A stretch of DNA of 64,000 nt from Corallococcus macrosporus (lineage in GTDB: Bacteria > Myxococcota > Myxococcia > Myxococcales > Myxococcaceae), in NCBI RefSeq assembly GCF_017302985.1, contig NZ_JAFIMU010000007.1, positions 372,001 to 436,000 of the forward strand. Reading direction: 5' to 3'. How positions within the stretch are numbered: the first letter of the stretch is position 1; each line of letters starts with the position of its first letter. A program made the position numbers and the translations under genes. Shown one piece after another: positions 51,275 through 59,625 of this stretch. The notes beneath the pieces were generated by a model. The model was not told the DNA's origin. It worked only from the letters and a program-made list of their open reading frames with translations, and did no database searches.

Positions 51275-52996
51275 CTAGAACGCGGTGCCGCTGGCGCGCT
51301 TACCGGGCGAGCTGCTCAGGCTGGACACGCCCGTGTGCAGCACGAAGCCGCCCGACGACGACGCATCCGGGCTGCGGTTGGCGGACACGCCGTCCGTGCC
51401 CGAGAGCGCCGAGGCGAAGGTCGCCGTGTCCACCGCCGTGCCCGTGCTGTTCTTCAGCGTGACGGTGTCACCGCTGTTGCCCAGGCCCAGCGTGCCGGAG
51501 GACGCGGCCACCGCGCCCGTCGTGCCGGAGGGGATGCCGGACGCGCCGCCGAACACCACCACCGCCTTGCCCGCCGCCACGGACGTGCCGCTGGCGAAGG
51601 TGTGGCGCACGCCCGTGCTGTCGGACACCGTCCAGCCGCTCAGGTCCACCGCCGCGGTGCCGCTGTTCACCAGCTCCACGAACTCGCCGTTCACGTCCGA
51701 GCCCGGCTCGTTGAGCAGCACCTCGTTGATGAACACGTTGCCCGTGCCGCCCGTGCCGCCCGTGGTGATGGTGAAGGCCGCGTTGGACAGGTCGGTGACC
51801 GTGGCGTTGCTCGCGTCGCTCACCCGCACCCACGCGTTGGTGCTGGCGCTGGAGGGCACCGTCCACGCCACGCTGCCGCCGGACGCCCCCGTGCTCGACG
51901 TGAGGGTCGTCCAAGAGGCGCCGTCCAGCGAGTACTCCACCTTCACGTTGGACACGCCGGAGGAGCTCCAGGTGATGGTGCGCGCCGAGCCGGCCGTCCA
52001 GCTCTCACCGCCGTTGGGCGACAGCACCGTCACGGCGGAGGCCGTCGTGCCGTCCCCGGGGATGAGGAAGTCCTTGATGACGCCCATGTGCTGCATGCCG
52101 GACGCCCCGCTGTCACCCGACAGCGCCGGGGAGATGTCGGACAGGGGCGAGTACACGCGCGTGTCCACCACCAGGCCGTTGGCGAAGGTGCTGGAGCCCA
52201 TCACGACGGACGTCTGGTAGGCGCGCAGGTCGCTGTCCACCAGCACGTGGTCGTACGGCGAGCTGCGGCCCGCGTTGGTGTTGGTGTTGCCGTTCTTGTC
52301 CGCCGGGTACGGCGACGCCGTGGACACCACGCTGGAGAAGGTGCCGAAGCACGCCTCACCGCGGCTGCCGGTGTTGAAGTCGCCGCCAATCACCAGGTAG
52401 TCGCTGGCGGGCACGTTGGCGTTGATGAACTTCACCAGGTTGGAGGCCTCCGTGTTGCGGACGCTGGAGCCGGAGGTCAACAGGTGCACGCTGATGGCCC
52501 ACAGGTCCTTGGGGCCCGGGATGTCGATGCGCGCCCACGCGAAGTCGCGGTTGGACACCTGCGTGTCGTCCCACTCACCGGCCGCGATGATGGGGTAGCG
52601 GCTGATGATGCCGTTGGGAATCTGCGCGCCGGCCTCGCGATAGTACGAGAAGCCCGTGCCGAAGGCGGTGTCCACGAAGGCGCGGATGTCCGCCGCGGAG
52701 TCCGTGCCGTAGTTGAACTCCTGGATCATCACGACGTCCGCGTCGGTGCCCTGGAAGATGCGGATGCCGTGGCCCGGGTTGTAGTCCTGCCCCGTGCCGC
52801 TGGTGATGTTCGCCGCCATCAGGCGCAGCCGCACGTTCGCCAGCGAGTCCTCGCGCGCCACGAGCCGCGGCGCCACCGTCTCCGCGTCCGCCTCCACGGA
52901 GCCACCGCACGCGCTGAGCGCCGCGCACACCAGCGTGAAGGACCACGTACGCCAGGAGACAACAGGACGCCGGAAGAGGTCTTGTTTCAGGCTCAC
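51275..52996 (-). CDS. Secreted lipoprotein with EEP nuclease/phosphatase domain and lamin-tail domain
   Basis: The start is GTG at 52996, giving 573 residues with a lipoprotein-like signal (LVCAALSACGG). Residues about 55-315 are an endonuclease/exonuclease/phosphatase domain: MAANITSGTG, VVMIQEFNYG, LWAISVHLLTSG, VIGGDFNTGS and SSPYDHVLVDS provide the metal-binding Glu, Asp/Asn and His. An Ig-like domain follows (SPNGGESWTAGSARTITWSS), then a C-terminal lamin-tail domain (NVFINEVLLNEPGSDVNGEF, WTVSDSTGV). Such architectures are typical of secreted DNases. A DNA-scavenging or biofilm-DNA role fits. Confidence 0.9.
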   Translation of the reverse strand: MSLKQDLFRRPVVSWRTWSFTLVCAALSACGGSVEADAETVAPRLVAREDSLANVRLRLMAANITSGTGQDYNPGHGIRIFQGTDADVVMIQEFNYGTDSAADIRAFVDTAFGTGFSYYREAGAQIPNGIISRYPIIAAGEWDDTQVSNRDFAWARIDIPGPKDLWAISVHLLTSGSSVRNTEASNLVKFINANVPASDYLVIGGDFNTGSRGEACFGTFSSVVSTASPYPADKNGNTNTNAGRSSPYDHVLVDSDLRAYQTSVVMGSSTFANGLVVDTRVYSPLSDISPALSGDSGASGMQHMGVIKDFLIPGDGTTASAVTVLSPNGGESWTAGSARTITWSSSGVSNVKVEYSLDGASWTTLTSSTGASGGSVAWTVPSSASTNAWVRVSDASNATVTDLSNAAFTITTGGTGGTGNVFINEVLLNEPGSDVNGEFVELVNSGTAAVDLSGWTVSDSTGVRHTFASGTSVAAGKAVVVFGGASGIPSGTTGAVAASSGTLGLGNSGDTVTLKNSTGTAVDTATFASALSGTDGVSANRSPDASSSGGFVLHTGVSSLSSSPGKRASGTAF

Positions 52997-53174
52997 GATG
53001 TTTCACCCTGCTCCCGGCGAACCCGGGAGCCATAGAGGTTCAAGGACGTCACGGCAGCGCCGCGGACGCAGTATTCCGCGTACACGACGCCACCGCCGTT
53101 TATCCGTCACATTCCTTGAAACGTTGCGTGAGCGGCGCATCCCGTCCTCCGGGCGCGCGCAATGTTACGCATTG

Positions 53175-53657
53175 TTACATCGCGGCCGTGGTGGACAGCG
53201 CCACGAAGGCGTAGCGCAGACCCTTGCCCAGGGTGACGAAGACGACGAAGGGCAAGGGGCGCACGCCCACGAAGCCGCCCGCGAGCACGAATGCGTCCCC
53301 CAGGATGGGCAGCCACGCCATGAGCAATGCGGGCGCACCCCAGGTGCGGAGGTTCGCTTCGACCCGCGCCATGCGTGGGCCTTCCTTCTCCCGGCGTCGC
53401 GCCACCCAGCGGCCCAGGGCGCCGCCACCGCCACGCGACACCCACTGGCCCAGGATGTAGAGCGTCACCGCGCCCAGCACGTTGCCCACGGTGGCGACGA
53501 CGGTGGCCGTCACCGGCGGCGTGCCGTTGTAGATGAGGGCGGCGAGCATCGCCTCGGAGGGCACCGGCACCACGGAGCCCGCCATCATGGCGACGAAGAA
53601 CATCCCGGGGAGACCCCAGGTGGACAGGGTGGACGGCTCGGCGGGCATGGGCGGCAT
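53175..53657 (-). CDS. Small DedA/VTT-domain membrane protein (YqaA-like)
   Basis: The ATG at 53657 is chosen (160 residues); the frame extends further upstream but with GC-rich nonsense. The protein has membrane segments around MFFVAMMAGSVVPVPSEAML and LPILGDAFVLAGGFVGVRPL, with the typical VTT/DedA motif (VPVPSE, then G...LG). Small YqaA-type DedA relatives act in membrane lipid scrambling or proton-dependent transport. The exact role is open. It is the upstream neighbour of the nuclease gene on the same strand but 178 nt apart, with no operon sign. Confidence 0.82.
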   Translation of the reverse strand: MPPMPAEPSTLSTWGLPGMFFVAMMAGSVVPVPSEAMLAALIYNGTPPVTATVVATVGNVLGAVTLYILGQWVSRGGGGALGRWVARRREKEGPRMARVEANLRTWGAPALLMAWLPILGDAFVLAGGFVGVRPLPFVVFVTLGKGLRYAFVALSTTAAM

Positions 53658-53840
53658 GGGCCATACACCCGGTCCGGGGCGCGCGTCTCGTCCTGCGTCC
53701 AGGCTCCCTTGCTCGCCACCCTGTCCCCCGGGGCGTGGGGCTGTCCGGCGACGGGGGCCTCCCGGTGGCACGGGTTGTAGGCGCGGGTGGGGGTCCCCAT
53801 CGTCCCCGGCATGCGACGCTCGACGCGCGAACGGTCAGGC

Positions 53841-54143
53841 ATGCGGTCCATCGACACCGAGGACGAGCGGATCGCCTCCCTGCTCGTCGCGGAGCCTCCG
53901 GCGCTGCACTTCGAGGGCTCCCGGGACCTGGTGGTGCGGCTGCGCGACGGGCGCAGCTTCGTGCTCAGCGTGATGACCCTGGAGGCGCTGGAGGCGCGGC
54001 TGGGCAGTGCGCCGTCCTACGTGGCCCCCGGCATCGTCCTGGTTCGCCGGCTGTCGGATGGCGCCCTGCTGCACGCGGTGCGCTCCGCGATGGACCAGGG
54101 CCTGGAGCGGTTCGGCACGCTCCAGCCGCCCATCGAGGAGTAG
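53841..54143 (+). CDS. Small conserved-looking protein, unknown function
   Basis: Among three in-frame starts (GTG 53787, ATG 53811, ATG 53841) the last is preferred because the sequence before it is Arg-rich and unstructured. The 100-residue product has a beta-rich core (LHFEGSRDLVVRLRDGRSFVL, VAPGIVLVRRLSDGALLHAV) that I do not recognise. No signal or membrane segment is seen. It precedes the DisA_N-like protein by about 100 nt. Confidence 0.55.
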   Translation: MRSIDTEDERIASLLVAEPPALHFEGSRDLVVRLRDGRSFVLSVMTLEALEARLGSAPSYVAPGIVLVRRLSDGALLHAVRSAMDQGLERFGTLQPPIEE

Positions 54144-54232
54144 GCGGGTGCTACAGGCCGGGCTCACGGTGGGAAACGGACGCCGCATCGCGGCGCGCGC
54201 GTGACTTCCTCCGGGAAGCGGGGCGCCGTGAT

Positions 54233-54238
54233 TATGCT
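54233..54238 (+). promoter_or_regulatory. -10-like TATGCT element
   Basis: TATGCT ends 9 nt before the ATG of the DisA_N-like gene, with no Shine-Dalgarno sequence visible. Confidence 0.4.
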
Positions 54239-54247
54239 GCCCGCCCG

Positions 54248-55564
54248 ATGGATGAACCCGGCCTGCAATATCCCGGAGAAGCCCTGCGCAGCTGGCTGCG
54301 CCAGTTCGCCAAGACACCGCTGGCCGAGCCGACGCTGAAGCTGCTGGTCGTCCTGGCGGACACGGTGTTCTTCGCGAGCCTGGGCCGGGAGGAAGGCGAA
54401 GCCACGCGCGTGCGCATCGCCTACCACGCGCAGGGGTTGCAGGGCCTGCAGGCGGTGCGGGAGACCGTCTACGTCGGAGGCCAGAAGGGCAAGCGGCAGG
54501 CGTGGGAGACGCTGCCCCTGGAGCCCAAGTCGAGCATCACCGACTTCAGCGTGGAGGCGCTGGTGAAGCTGGCGCCCGCGGCGCACCTGCCGCGCACGGC
54601 GGTGGTGGTGGGGCCGCGCGAGGGCAAGCTGCGCATCCAGGGACTGGCGCGGCGGGTGGAGTACACGGAGTTCCACGCCGAGGGCGAGGAGGACGTCTTC
54701 ATCCTCCACGCGCCGGAGCCGGGCCACCTGGTGGTGAGCACGCAGGGGCGCGAGGTGTTCCGCTACGAGCAGGGCGCGCCGGTGCCGCCGGGCCGCCGCG
54801 TGGCGCTGCACGACCTGCTCTTCCACGAGGACAGCGCGGTGCGCGCGGCGCTGATGGAGATGTGCTCCACGCTGGTGGAGTCCCTGCCGAAGGTGCAGCC
54901 TCTGATGGGCGGCAACCGCGAGTGGTACGTGTCCAACGCGGTCCAGGGGCTCATCCGGAAGATGGCGGGCCTGCACCACGGAGGGCTCATCGCGCTGTTG
55001 CCCAAGCAGCACGACGTGGAGCGCTTCCGCACGCGAGGCAAGTACGTGTTGCCGCCGGAGCAGGGCTCGCTCCTGCGTCAGCGGTTGCAGCGCTTCGTGC
55101 AGGCGCGCGCGGACCTCATCAACGGCGCGTGGCAGGCGGAGGCCGGGAAGGCGGCGGAGGAGGAAGAGGACCCGGAGCTGAAGAAGGCCGCCGCCGAGCA
55201 CGACGACAAGGCGACGGAGAGCGACTTCCAGGCGCTGGTGGAGAGCATCGGGCAGTTCACCGCGGTGGACAACGCGCTGGTGCTGGGGCCGGAGCTGGAG
55301 GTGCTCTGCGCGGGGTATCAGATCGCCATCCCGCGAAGCGGCCCACCGCAGGTCTTCGAGGCGCGCACGCTCCAGGGAAGGCCCGGGCCGCACTACCCCA
55401 TCAGCCAGCACGGCTCACGCCACCGCGCCGCGGCCGTCTTCGCCAACCAGCACTCCGGCGCCATCGTCTTCGTGGCGTCCCAGGACGGGCCGCTTCGCTG
55501 CCTGCACCGGCCGCCGGGCAAGAAGAAGGTGCTGCTCTGGAGCCTCCTGCTGACGGAGGACTGA
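54248..55564 (+). CDS. DisA_N-like (DACNV-type) sensor or diadenylate-cyclase-related protein
   Basis: The 438-residue protein has a long N-terminal part (about 1-320) of unknown fold containing the segment YVSNAVQGLIRKMAGLHHGG, and a C-terminal part (about 335-438) with two motifs resembling the diadenylate cyclase domain: DNALVLG (Asp341; DGA in true DisA) and GSRHRAAAVF (Arg391-His392-Arg393). Predicted DACNV/DACNx domains of this type lack firm evidence of cyclase activity. The DNA (rather than DGA) motif makes catalysis uncertain. The gene ends 1 nt before the AHH toxin gene, whose Shine-Dalgarno (GGAGG) is inside this gene, so they are probably one operon. Confidence 0.7.
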   Translation: MDEPGLQYPGEALRSWLRQFAKTPLAEPTLKLLVVLADTVFFASLGREEGEATRVRIAYHAQGLQGLQAVRETVYVGGQKGKRQAWETLPLEPKSSITDFSVEALVKLAPAAHLPRTAVVVGPREGKLRIQGLARRVEYTEFHAEGEEDVFILHAPEPGHLVVSTQGREVFRYEQGAPVPPGRRVALHDLLFHEDSAVRAALMEMCSTLVESLPKVQPLMGGNREWYVSNAVQGLIRKMAGLHHGGLIALLPKQHDVERFRTRGKYVLPPEQGSLLRQRLQRFVQARADLINGAWQAEAGKAAEEEEDPELKKAAAEHDDKATESDFQALVESIGQFTAVDNALVLGPELEVLCAGYQIAIPRSGPPQVFEARTLQGRPGPHYPISQHGSRHRAAAVFANQHSGAIVFVASQDGPLRCLHRPPGKKKVLLWSLLLTED

Positions 55565-55565
55565 G

Positions 55566-56891
55566 ATGAAGCGGCTGGGCTGGGCGCTGCTGTTGGGATT
55601 GTTCGTGTCAGGCTGCGCGACGACGCGGGTCGTGCGGCTGGAGACTGACGACGGAGAGCGGGTCGTCGTCACGCCCCGGGAGGACGCGTCCTCTTCCGAG
55701 GCACGGCTGGAGGTGGAGGAGTTCGGGGACGCCGTGAGGACGCTCGCGCGGGACGTGCGGCCGTTCTCGCATCCGCTGCGGGACGCCCGGGCGTTGTTCG
55801 GCCTGCCGGAGCGAAGCGGCCTCTTCGGCTTCCAGGAACGGACTCGGCGGATCATCCCGTTGGGCGAGGACGAGGCACGGGACCTGCGTCTGATGGATGC
55901 GTCGGACGACCTGACCCGCGGCTACAAGCAGTGGTGCGGCCAGAGGCGCGAACAGGCGGGGGACTGCCTGCGCTTGCTGGACGAAGGGCCATTGCTGGGA
56001 AGCGATGGCCGCTATGCGCTAGCGATGGCCATTGCGATGGATTCGGTCTGGCGCGAGACGGCGGAAGCCCTGGAGGGCATGGCGAGTCCCCAGGCCGTCA
56101 TGGCCACGATGACCTCCACCGTGACGATGTACCTGTTGCTCTGGGCCATGCCGGAGCCGGTGTCCAAGGGGCTCGCCGCCTTGCTCACCGCCACGGCGAT
56201 TGCGTACCTGGGCGTGGACACGGTGTGGCGCATCCTCGACGGGTGGATGACGCTGGTGCGCCACGTGGACCGGGCGACCACGTTCGTCCAGGTGCGTGAC
56301 GCGGGCGAGGTCTACGGAGCGGTGCTGGGCAAGAACGCAGCGCGGGTCTTCGTGATGCTGACGGCCGCGGCGCTGGGCAATACGGCGGGGCTCGCGATGA
56401 AGGCCCCGACCCTGCCGGGGTCCGCGCAAGCAGCGGTCGCGGTGGAGACACAGGCGGGCCTCCAGTACATGTCGCTCGGAGGCGTGCGCTCCGTGGCAAT
56501 GACGGCCGAGGGCTTCACCATCGCCCTCGCGCCCAACGCGGTGGCCATGTCATCGCGCCCCGGGAAGCCTCAGCGTCATCACCTGGCCACGATTCGCAAC
56601 GAGAAGTCCGCGAAAAATGGCGGCCCGTGGACCCCACTCTTCCGGCGCATCTTCAAGCGAGCCGGTATGGAGTTGAAGGATCCGGAGAACATCGTCGAGG
56701 TCCCAGGCCACCGGGGGCCTCATCCCGCCGAGTACCATCAACTCGTCTATGACAGGTTGAGGCAGGCTACTTCCGAGTGCCGCAGCGTGGAGGCATGCCG
56801 CGAAGCCCTGACGGGCGTCCTCAAGATCCTCGCCGAGCAAGCCAAGACGCGAGGTACGGAACTCAACCGATTGCTGATCCGAGGCCCATGA
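55566..56891 (+). CDS. AHH-nuclease polymorphic toxin lipoprotein (SitA-like)
   Basis: The 441-residue protein has a lipoprotein signal (LLLGLFVSGCATT), a long conserved middle region with hydrophobic helices (TSTVTMYLLLWAMPEPVSKG, AARVFVMLTAAALGNTAGLA), and a C-terminal AHH-type nuclease: QRHHLATIRN, RRIFKRAGMELKDPENIVEV and HRGPHPAEYHQLVYDRL. This layout is that of myxobacterial SitA-type toxins, which are lipoproteins moved between kin by TraA/B-dependent outer-membrane exchange and neutralised by a SitI immunity protein. Here the immunity gene overlaps by ATGA. The assignment to a SitA subfamily is from memory and not verified. Confidence 0.85.
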   Translation: MKRLGWALLLGLFVSGCATTRVVRLETDDGERVVVTPREDASSSEARLEVEEFGDAVRTLARDVRPFSHPLRDARALFGLPERSGLFGFQERTRRIIPLGEDEARDLRLMDASDDLTRGYKQWCGQRREQAGDCLRLLDEGPLLGSDGRYALAMAIAMDSVWRETAEALEGMASPQAVMATMTSTVTMYLLLWAMPEPVSKGLAALLTATAIAYLGVDTVWRILDGWMTLVRHVDRATTFVQVRDAGEVYGAVLGKNAARVFVMLTAAALGNTAGLAMKAPTLPGSAQAAVAVETQAGLQYMSLGGVRSVAMTAEGFTIALAPNAVAMSSRPGKPQRHHLATIRNEKSAKNGGPWTPLFRRIFKRAGMELKDPENIVEVPGHRGPHPAEYHQLVYDRLRQATSECRSVEACREALTGVLKILAEQAKTRGTELNRLLIRGP

Positions 56892-57463
56892 CAGCTCGCT
56901 ACTTCCGATTGTCAGAAGACGTCTACGCTCCGGGACGCTGGTACCTGGGTGATCCCGTCAATGAAGTCTCCGTGGAGGTCGAAGACCCATGGATGTTCAG
57001 CGCGGGGAGGCCCATCCAGGCCCCTGGCTCCCTTCGATTTCCCATCGACGAGCTTGGAAAGCCGCTGGACTACTCAGAAGCGGGCATCGGAGGCACGCCC
57101 ATCATTCACGTCAAGCTGGCCACCGTCTTCGCGGAGCTTGCACCCGATGACGTCCAGCTCTTCGCAGTGGACATCCCAGGCCACCCTGAGCAGTTCAGCA
57201 TGCTCGTGGCCACCCGGCTGATCCGCTGCATCGACGACAAGGCCTCCCGGGAAGTGGAGTACTGGGATCCCATCAAGCATCAACAGCCCGAGAAGGCAGG
57301 CCAGTACGCCTCCGTCGCGGGAATGCGAATCGATCCATCGAAAGTGGGCGGAGCCAAGGTCTTCCGCACCTGGGGTTGGAAGGTCGCCCTCATCGTCTCC
57401 GAGGACCTGAAGACAGCGCTGGAGCGCACCGGCGGCACCGGCATGTCCTTCACGGAGGTGTGA
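56888..57463 (+). CDS. Imm11-family immunity protein, copy 1
   Basis: The 191-residue protein starts inside the toxin stop (ATGA). It matches the myxobacterial imm11/DUF1629 family: YFRLSEDVYAPGRWYLGDP, the DDVQLFAVDIPGH block, LIRCIDDKAS, and the C-terminal KVFRTWGWKVALIVSEDLKT, TGMSFTEV. It is presumed to bind and block the AHH nuclease of the adjacent gene. It is cytoplasmic, with no signal peptide. The last ~25 codons are almost identical in DNA to copy 2. Confidence 0.85.
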   Translation: MTARYFRLSEDVYAPGRWYLGDPVNEVSVEVEDPWMFSAGRPIQAPGSLRFPIDELGKPLDYSEAGIGGTPIIHVKLATVFAELAPDDVQLFAVDIPGHPEQFSMLVATRLIRCIDDKASREVEYWDPIKHQQPEKAGQYASVAGMRIDPSKVGGAKVFRTWGWKVALIVSEDLKTALERTGGTGMSFTEV

Positions 57464-57465
57464 TT

Positions 57466-57567
57466 CGCGCCCCCAAGCTGGCGGGTGCTCTCAAGGAGCT
57501 TGCTTAAGAAGCCAATACTCCAGGCACCGTGCTCAACAAGCTGCTGATCTCTCGTCCGGGACGTTGA
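57466..57567 (+). pseudogene. C-terminal remnant of a second AHH toxin gene
   Basis: The 112-nt gap between the two immunity genes translates in one frame as LAGALKELA-stop-EANTPGTVLNKLLISRPGR-stop. This aligns with the last 27 residues of the toxin (LTGVLKILAEQAKTRGTELN, RLLIRGP). An in-frame TAA at 57505-57507 and the absence of everything upstream show decay. The remnant ends 8 nt before the start of immunity copy 2, exactly where an intact toxin gene would end. Confidence 0.8.
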
Positions 57568-57575
57568 GACACCCC

Positions 57576-58145
57576 ATGACTGATCGTTTCTTCGAGCTGG
57601 ATGGCCACCCTCAGGATGGCTACTGGTATTTGGATGATCCTGCGGACAAGAACGGAGTGGAAGTCGACAGTCCCTGGGTCTTCAGAGCAGGCAAGCCTGT
57701 CGAAATAACGGGGCCCCTTCAGATTCCCATAATGGAGCCAGGGAGGCGTCGAGACTTCTCAATGGCAGGGTTGAGCGTGGCCCCCGTCATTCACGTCAAG
57801 CTCGCCAACATCCTGTTGGAGCACGCGGCGGATGACGTGCAACTCATCCCCGTTACCATCCCGAAGCATCCTGATCAGTACGCACTCCTGGTCGCCACGA
57901 AGCTCATCCGTTGCATCGACGAGCAGGCATCGGAGGGGGTTCGATTCTTTGGGCCCGAGCACGGTCAGCCCTGGCGGATCGGTGAGTACCTCTCCGTGGA
58001 CATCATGCGCATCGACAAGTCGAAGGTGGGGAACGCGAAGATCTTCCGCCCATGGGGCTGGAATGTCGCCCTCGTCGTCTCCGAGGACCTGAAGACCGCG
58101 CTGGAGCGCACGGGCGCCACCGGCATGTCCTTCACGGAGGTGTAG
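57576..58145 (+). CDS. Imm11-family immunity protein, copy 2
   Basis: The 189-residue paralog of the preceding gene shares FxLDGHP...GYWYLDDP, DDVQLIPVTIPKHPDQYALL, LIRCIDEQAS, KIFRPWGWNVALVVSEDLKT and TGMSFTEV. The N-terminal halves are diverged while the C-terminal ~25 codons are nearly identical. Because its own toxin is reduced to a C-terminal fragment, it is probably a spare (orphan) immunity protein protecting against a toxin carried by other strains. TTGAGACACCCC precedes the ATG without a clear Shine-Dalgarno. Confidence 0.85.
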   Translation: MTDRFFELDGHPQDGYWYLDDPADKNGVEVDSPWVFRAGKPVEITGPLQIPIMEPGRRRDFSMAGLSVAPVIHVKLANILLEHAADDVQLIPVTIPKHPDQYALLVATKLIRCIDEQASEGVRFFGPEHGQPWRIGEYLSVDIMRIDKSKVGNAKIFRPWGWNVALVVSEDLKTALERTGATGMSFTEV

Positions 58146-58169
58146 CTGGAAGCCGGCGAAGCAGGCTCC

Positions 58170-58200
58170 TGGTACAACATCCAGATTGTCATGGTACAAT
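58170..58200 (+). promoter_or_regulatory. Direct repeats TGGTACAA overlapping the promoter of the MocR gene
   Basis: TGGTACAA occurs at 58170-58177 and 58192-58199, starts 22 bp apart (two helical turns). The second copy overlaps TACAAT (58195-58200), a good -10 box that ends 7 nt before the ATG. MocR regulators generally bind direct repeats at their own promoters, so this is a strong candidate autoregulatory operator and leaderless promoter. Confidence 0.6.
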
Positions 58201-58207
58201 CCGGACC

Positions 58208-59593
58208 ATGTCCCGCTCCAATTGGAAGCCCCGCATGAAGCGCTCAGAGGGTCCCCTCTATGGGGCGCTCGTGGATGCGCTGGCCGCGGACATCAGCGCG
58301 GGGAAGTTGCGAGCGGGAGACCGGCTGCCCACGCATCGGGAACTGGCCAGCACGCTGGGGGCGTCTCTGGGCACCGTGACCCGGGCCTATGCGGAAGCAG
58401 AGCGGCGAGGTCTCATCTGGAGCCAGGTGGGCAATGGGACGTTCGTGCGCGACCTGCGGGAGGGTGACCGGTACTCGCCCCAGCTTGACCGGACGCGCAT
58501 CGACCTGGGGCCCACGGCGGTGCCCATCGTGCCCGGGGACGTGGGACATCTGGCGTTCGCCGCCGCGCTTCGGCGGCTGGGCGAGCGCGCGGACCTGGGC
58601 GCGCTCAGTGGCTATCAGGCCCATGCGGGCACTGGCACGCAGCGCGCGGCGGGGGTTCGCTGGTTGGAGCTCGCGGGGGTCCCGGCCACCAACGAAGAGG
58701 TCCTCGTGTGCAGCGGGGCCCAGCACGCGACCCTGATGGTCCTGTCCCTGCTCGCGAACCCGGGCGGCCTGCTGGTGGAGGATCTCACCTATCCGGGCGT
58801 CCTCGCCGCGGCGGAACTCCTCCGGCTGCCCATGCATCCGGTGGCGCTCGATGCGGAAGGGCTGATTCCCGAGGCGCTCGCGGAGGCGTGCCGGAGGACC
58901 CAGGCTCGGGTGCTCTACTGCACCCCCACGAACCACAACCCGACCACCACCGTCATGCCCCTGAAACGGAGGCAGGCGCTGGTCGACGTCTGCCGGGAGT
59001 TCGACGTCACCCTCATCGAGAACGGCACGCTCGCGCCACTCGTAGCGAAGGCACCCGCGCCCCTGGCCGCCCTGGCCCCGGAACGGACGTATCACCTGAC
59101 GAGCCTGTCCAAGGCCGTCCTGCCCGCGCTGCGCGTCGGCTACATCCGGGCGCCAGTCCATGCACGGCTGTCATTGGAGCAGGCCGCCGCGGCGACGGTC
59201 TGGTCCGGGTCGCCCCTGTTGCATGAGCTGGCCACGCAATGGGTGACGGACGGCACCGCCGAGTCCCTCCGCGACGCGCGCCGGGCCGAAGCCGCTGCCC
59301 GCCAGTCCCTGGCCGCGAAGGCGCTGAAGGGCCATCCCTACGTCGCGCACGCCAGCGCGTACTTCCTGTGGATGCCCATTCCCGAGCATCGCCGCGCCAC
59401 GGGCCTGGTCGAGGAGGCCGCCGCGCGCGACGTGCTGCTCGGCCCGGCGCACCTGTTCTCCGCCCGGCCGGGCCAGGCCCCCAATGCGCTCCGCGTATCG
59501 CTGGGCGCGGCCGGCTCGCGCGAGGAGCTGGAGCGGGGCCTGAAGACGCTGGCCGAACTGCTCGCTGCCCCCGCACCCCGCCGACTGGCCTGA
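58208..59593 (+). CDS. MocR-type transcriptional regulator (GntR HTH plus aminotransferase-like domain)
   Basis: The 461-residue protein has an N-terminal GntR-type winged helix (LYGALVDALAADISAGKLRA, DRLPTHRELASTLGASLGTV) and a class-I aminotransferase-like domain (about 95-460) with the PLP lysine in TSLSKAVLPALRVGYI (Lys302), YCTPTNHNPTTT and IENGTLAPLV. In the last segment, most aminotransferases have Asp where Asn is seen here (IENG). This suggests sensing of an amino acid or PLP rather than catalysis. The neighbour gene may be a target. Direct repeats upstream suggest autoregulation. Confidence 0.92.
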   Translation: MSRSNWKPRMKRSEGPLYGALVDALAADISAGKLRAGDRLPTHRELASTLGASLGTVTRAYAEAERRGLIWSQVGNGTFVRDLREGDRYSPQLDRTRIDLGPTAVPIVPGDVGHLAFAAALRRLGERADLGALSGYQAHAGTGTQRAAGVRWLELAGVPATNEEVLVCSGAQHATLMVLSLLANPGGLLVEDLTYPGVLAAAELLRLPMHPVALDAEGLIPEALAEACRRTQARVLYCTPTNHNPTTTVMPLKRRQALVDVCREFDVTLIENGTLAPLVAKAPAPLAALAPERTYHLTSLSKAVLPALRVGYIRAPVHARLSLEQAAAATVWSGSPLLHELATQWVTDGTAESLRDARRAEAAARQSLAAKALKGHPYVAHASAYFLWMPIPEHRRATGLVEEAAARDVLLGPAHLFSARPGQAPNALRVSLGAAGSREELERGLKTLAELLAAPAPRRLA

Positions 59594-59625
59594 CGTTTCC
59601 ATCTCCTCCTTCCTGGAGCGTGCCC

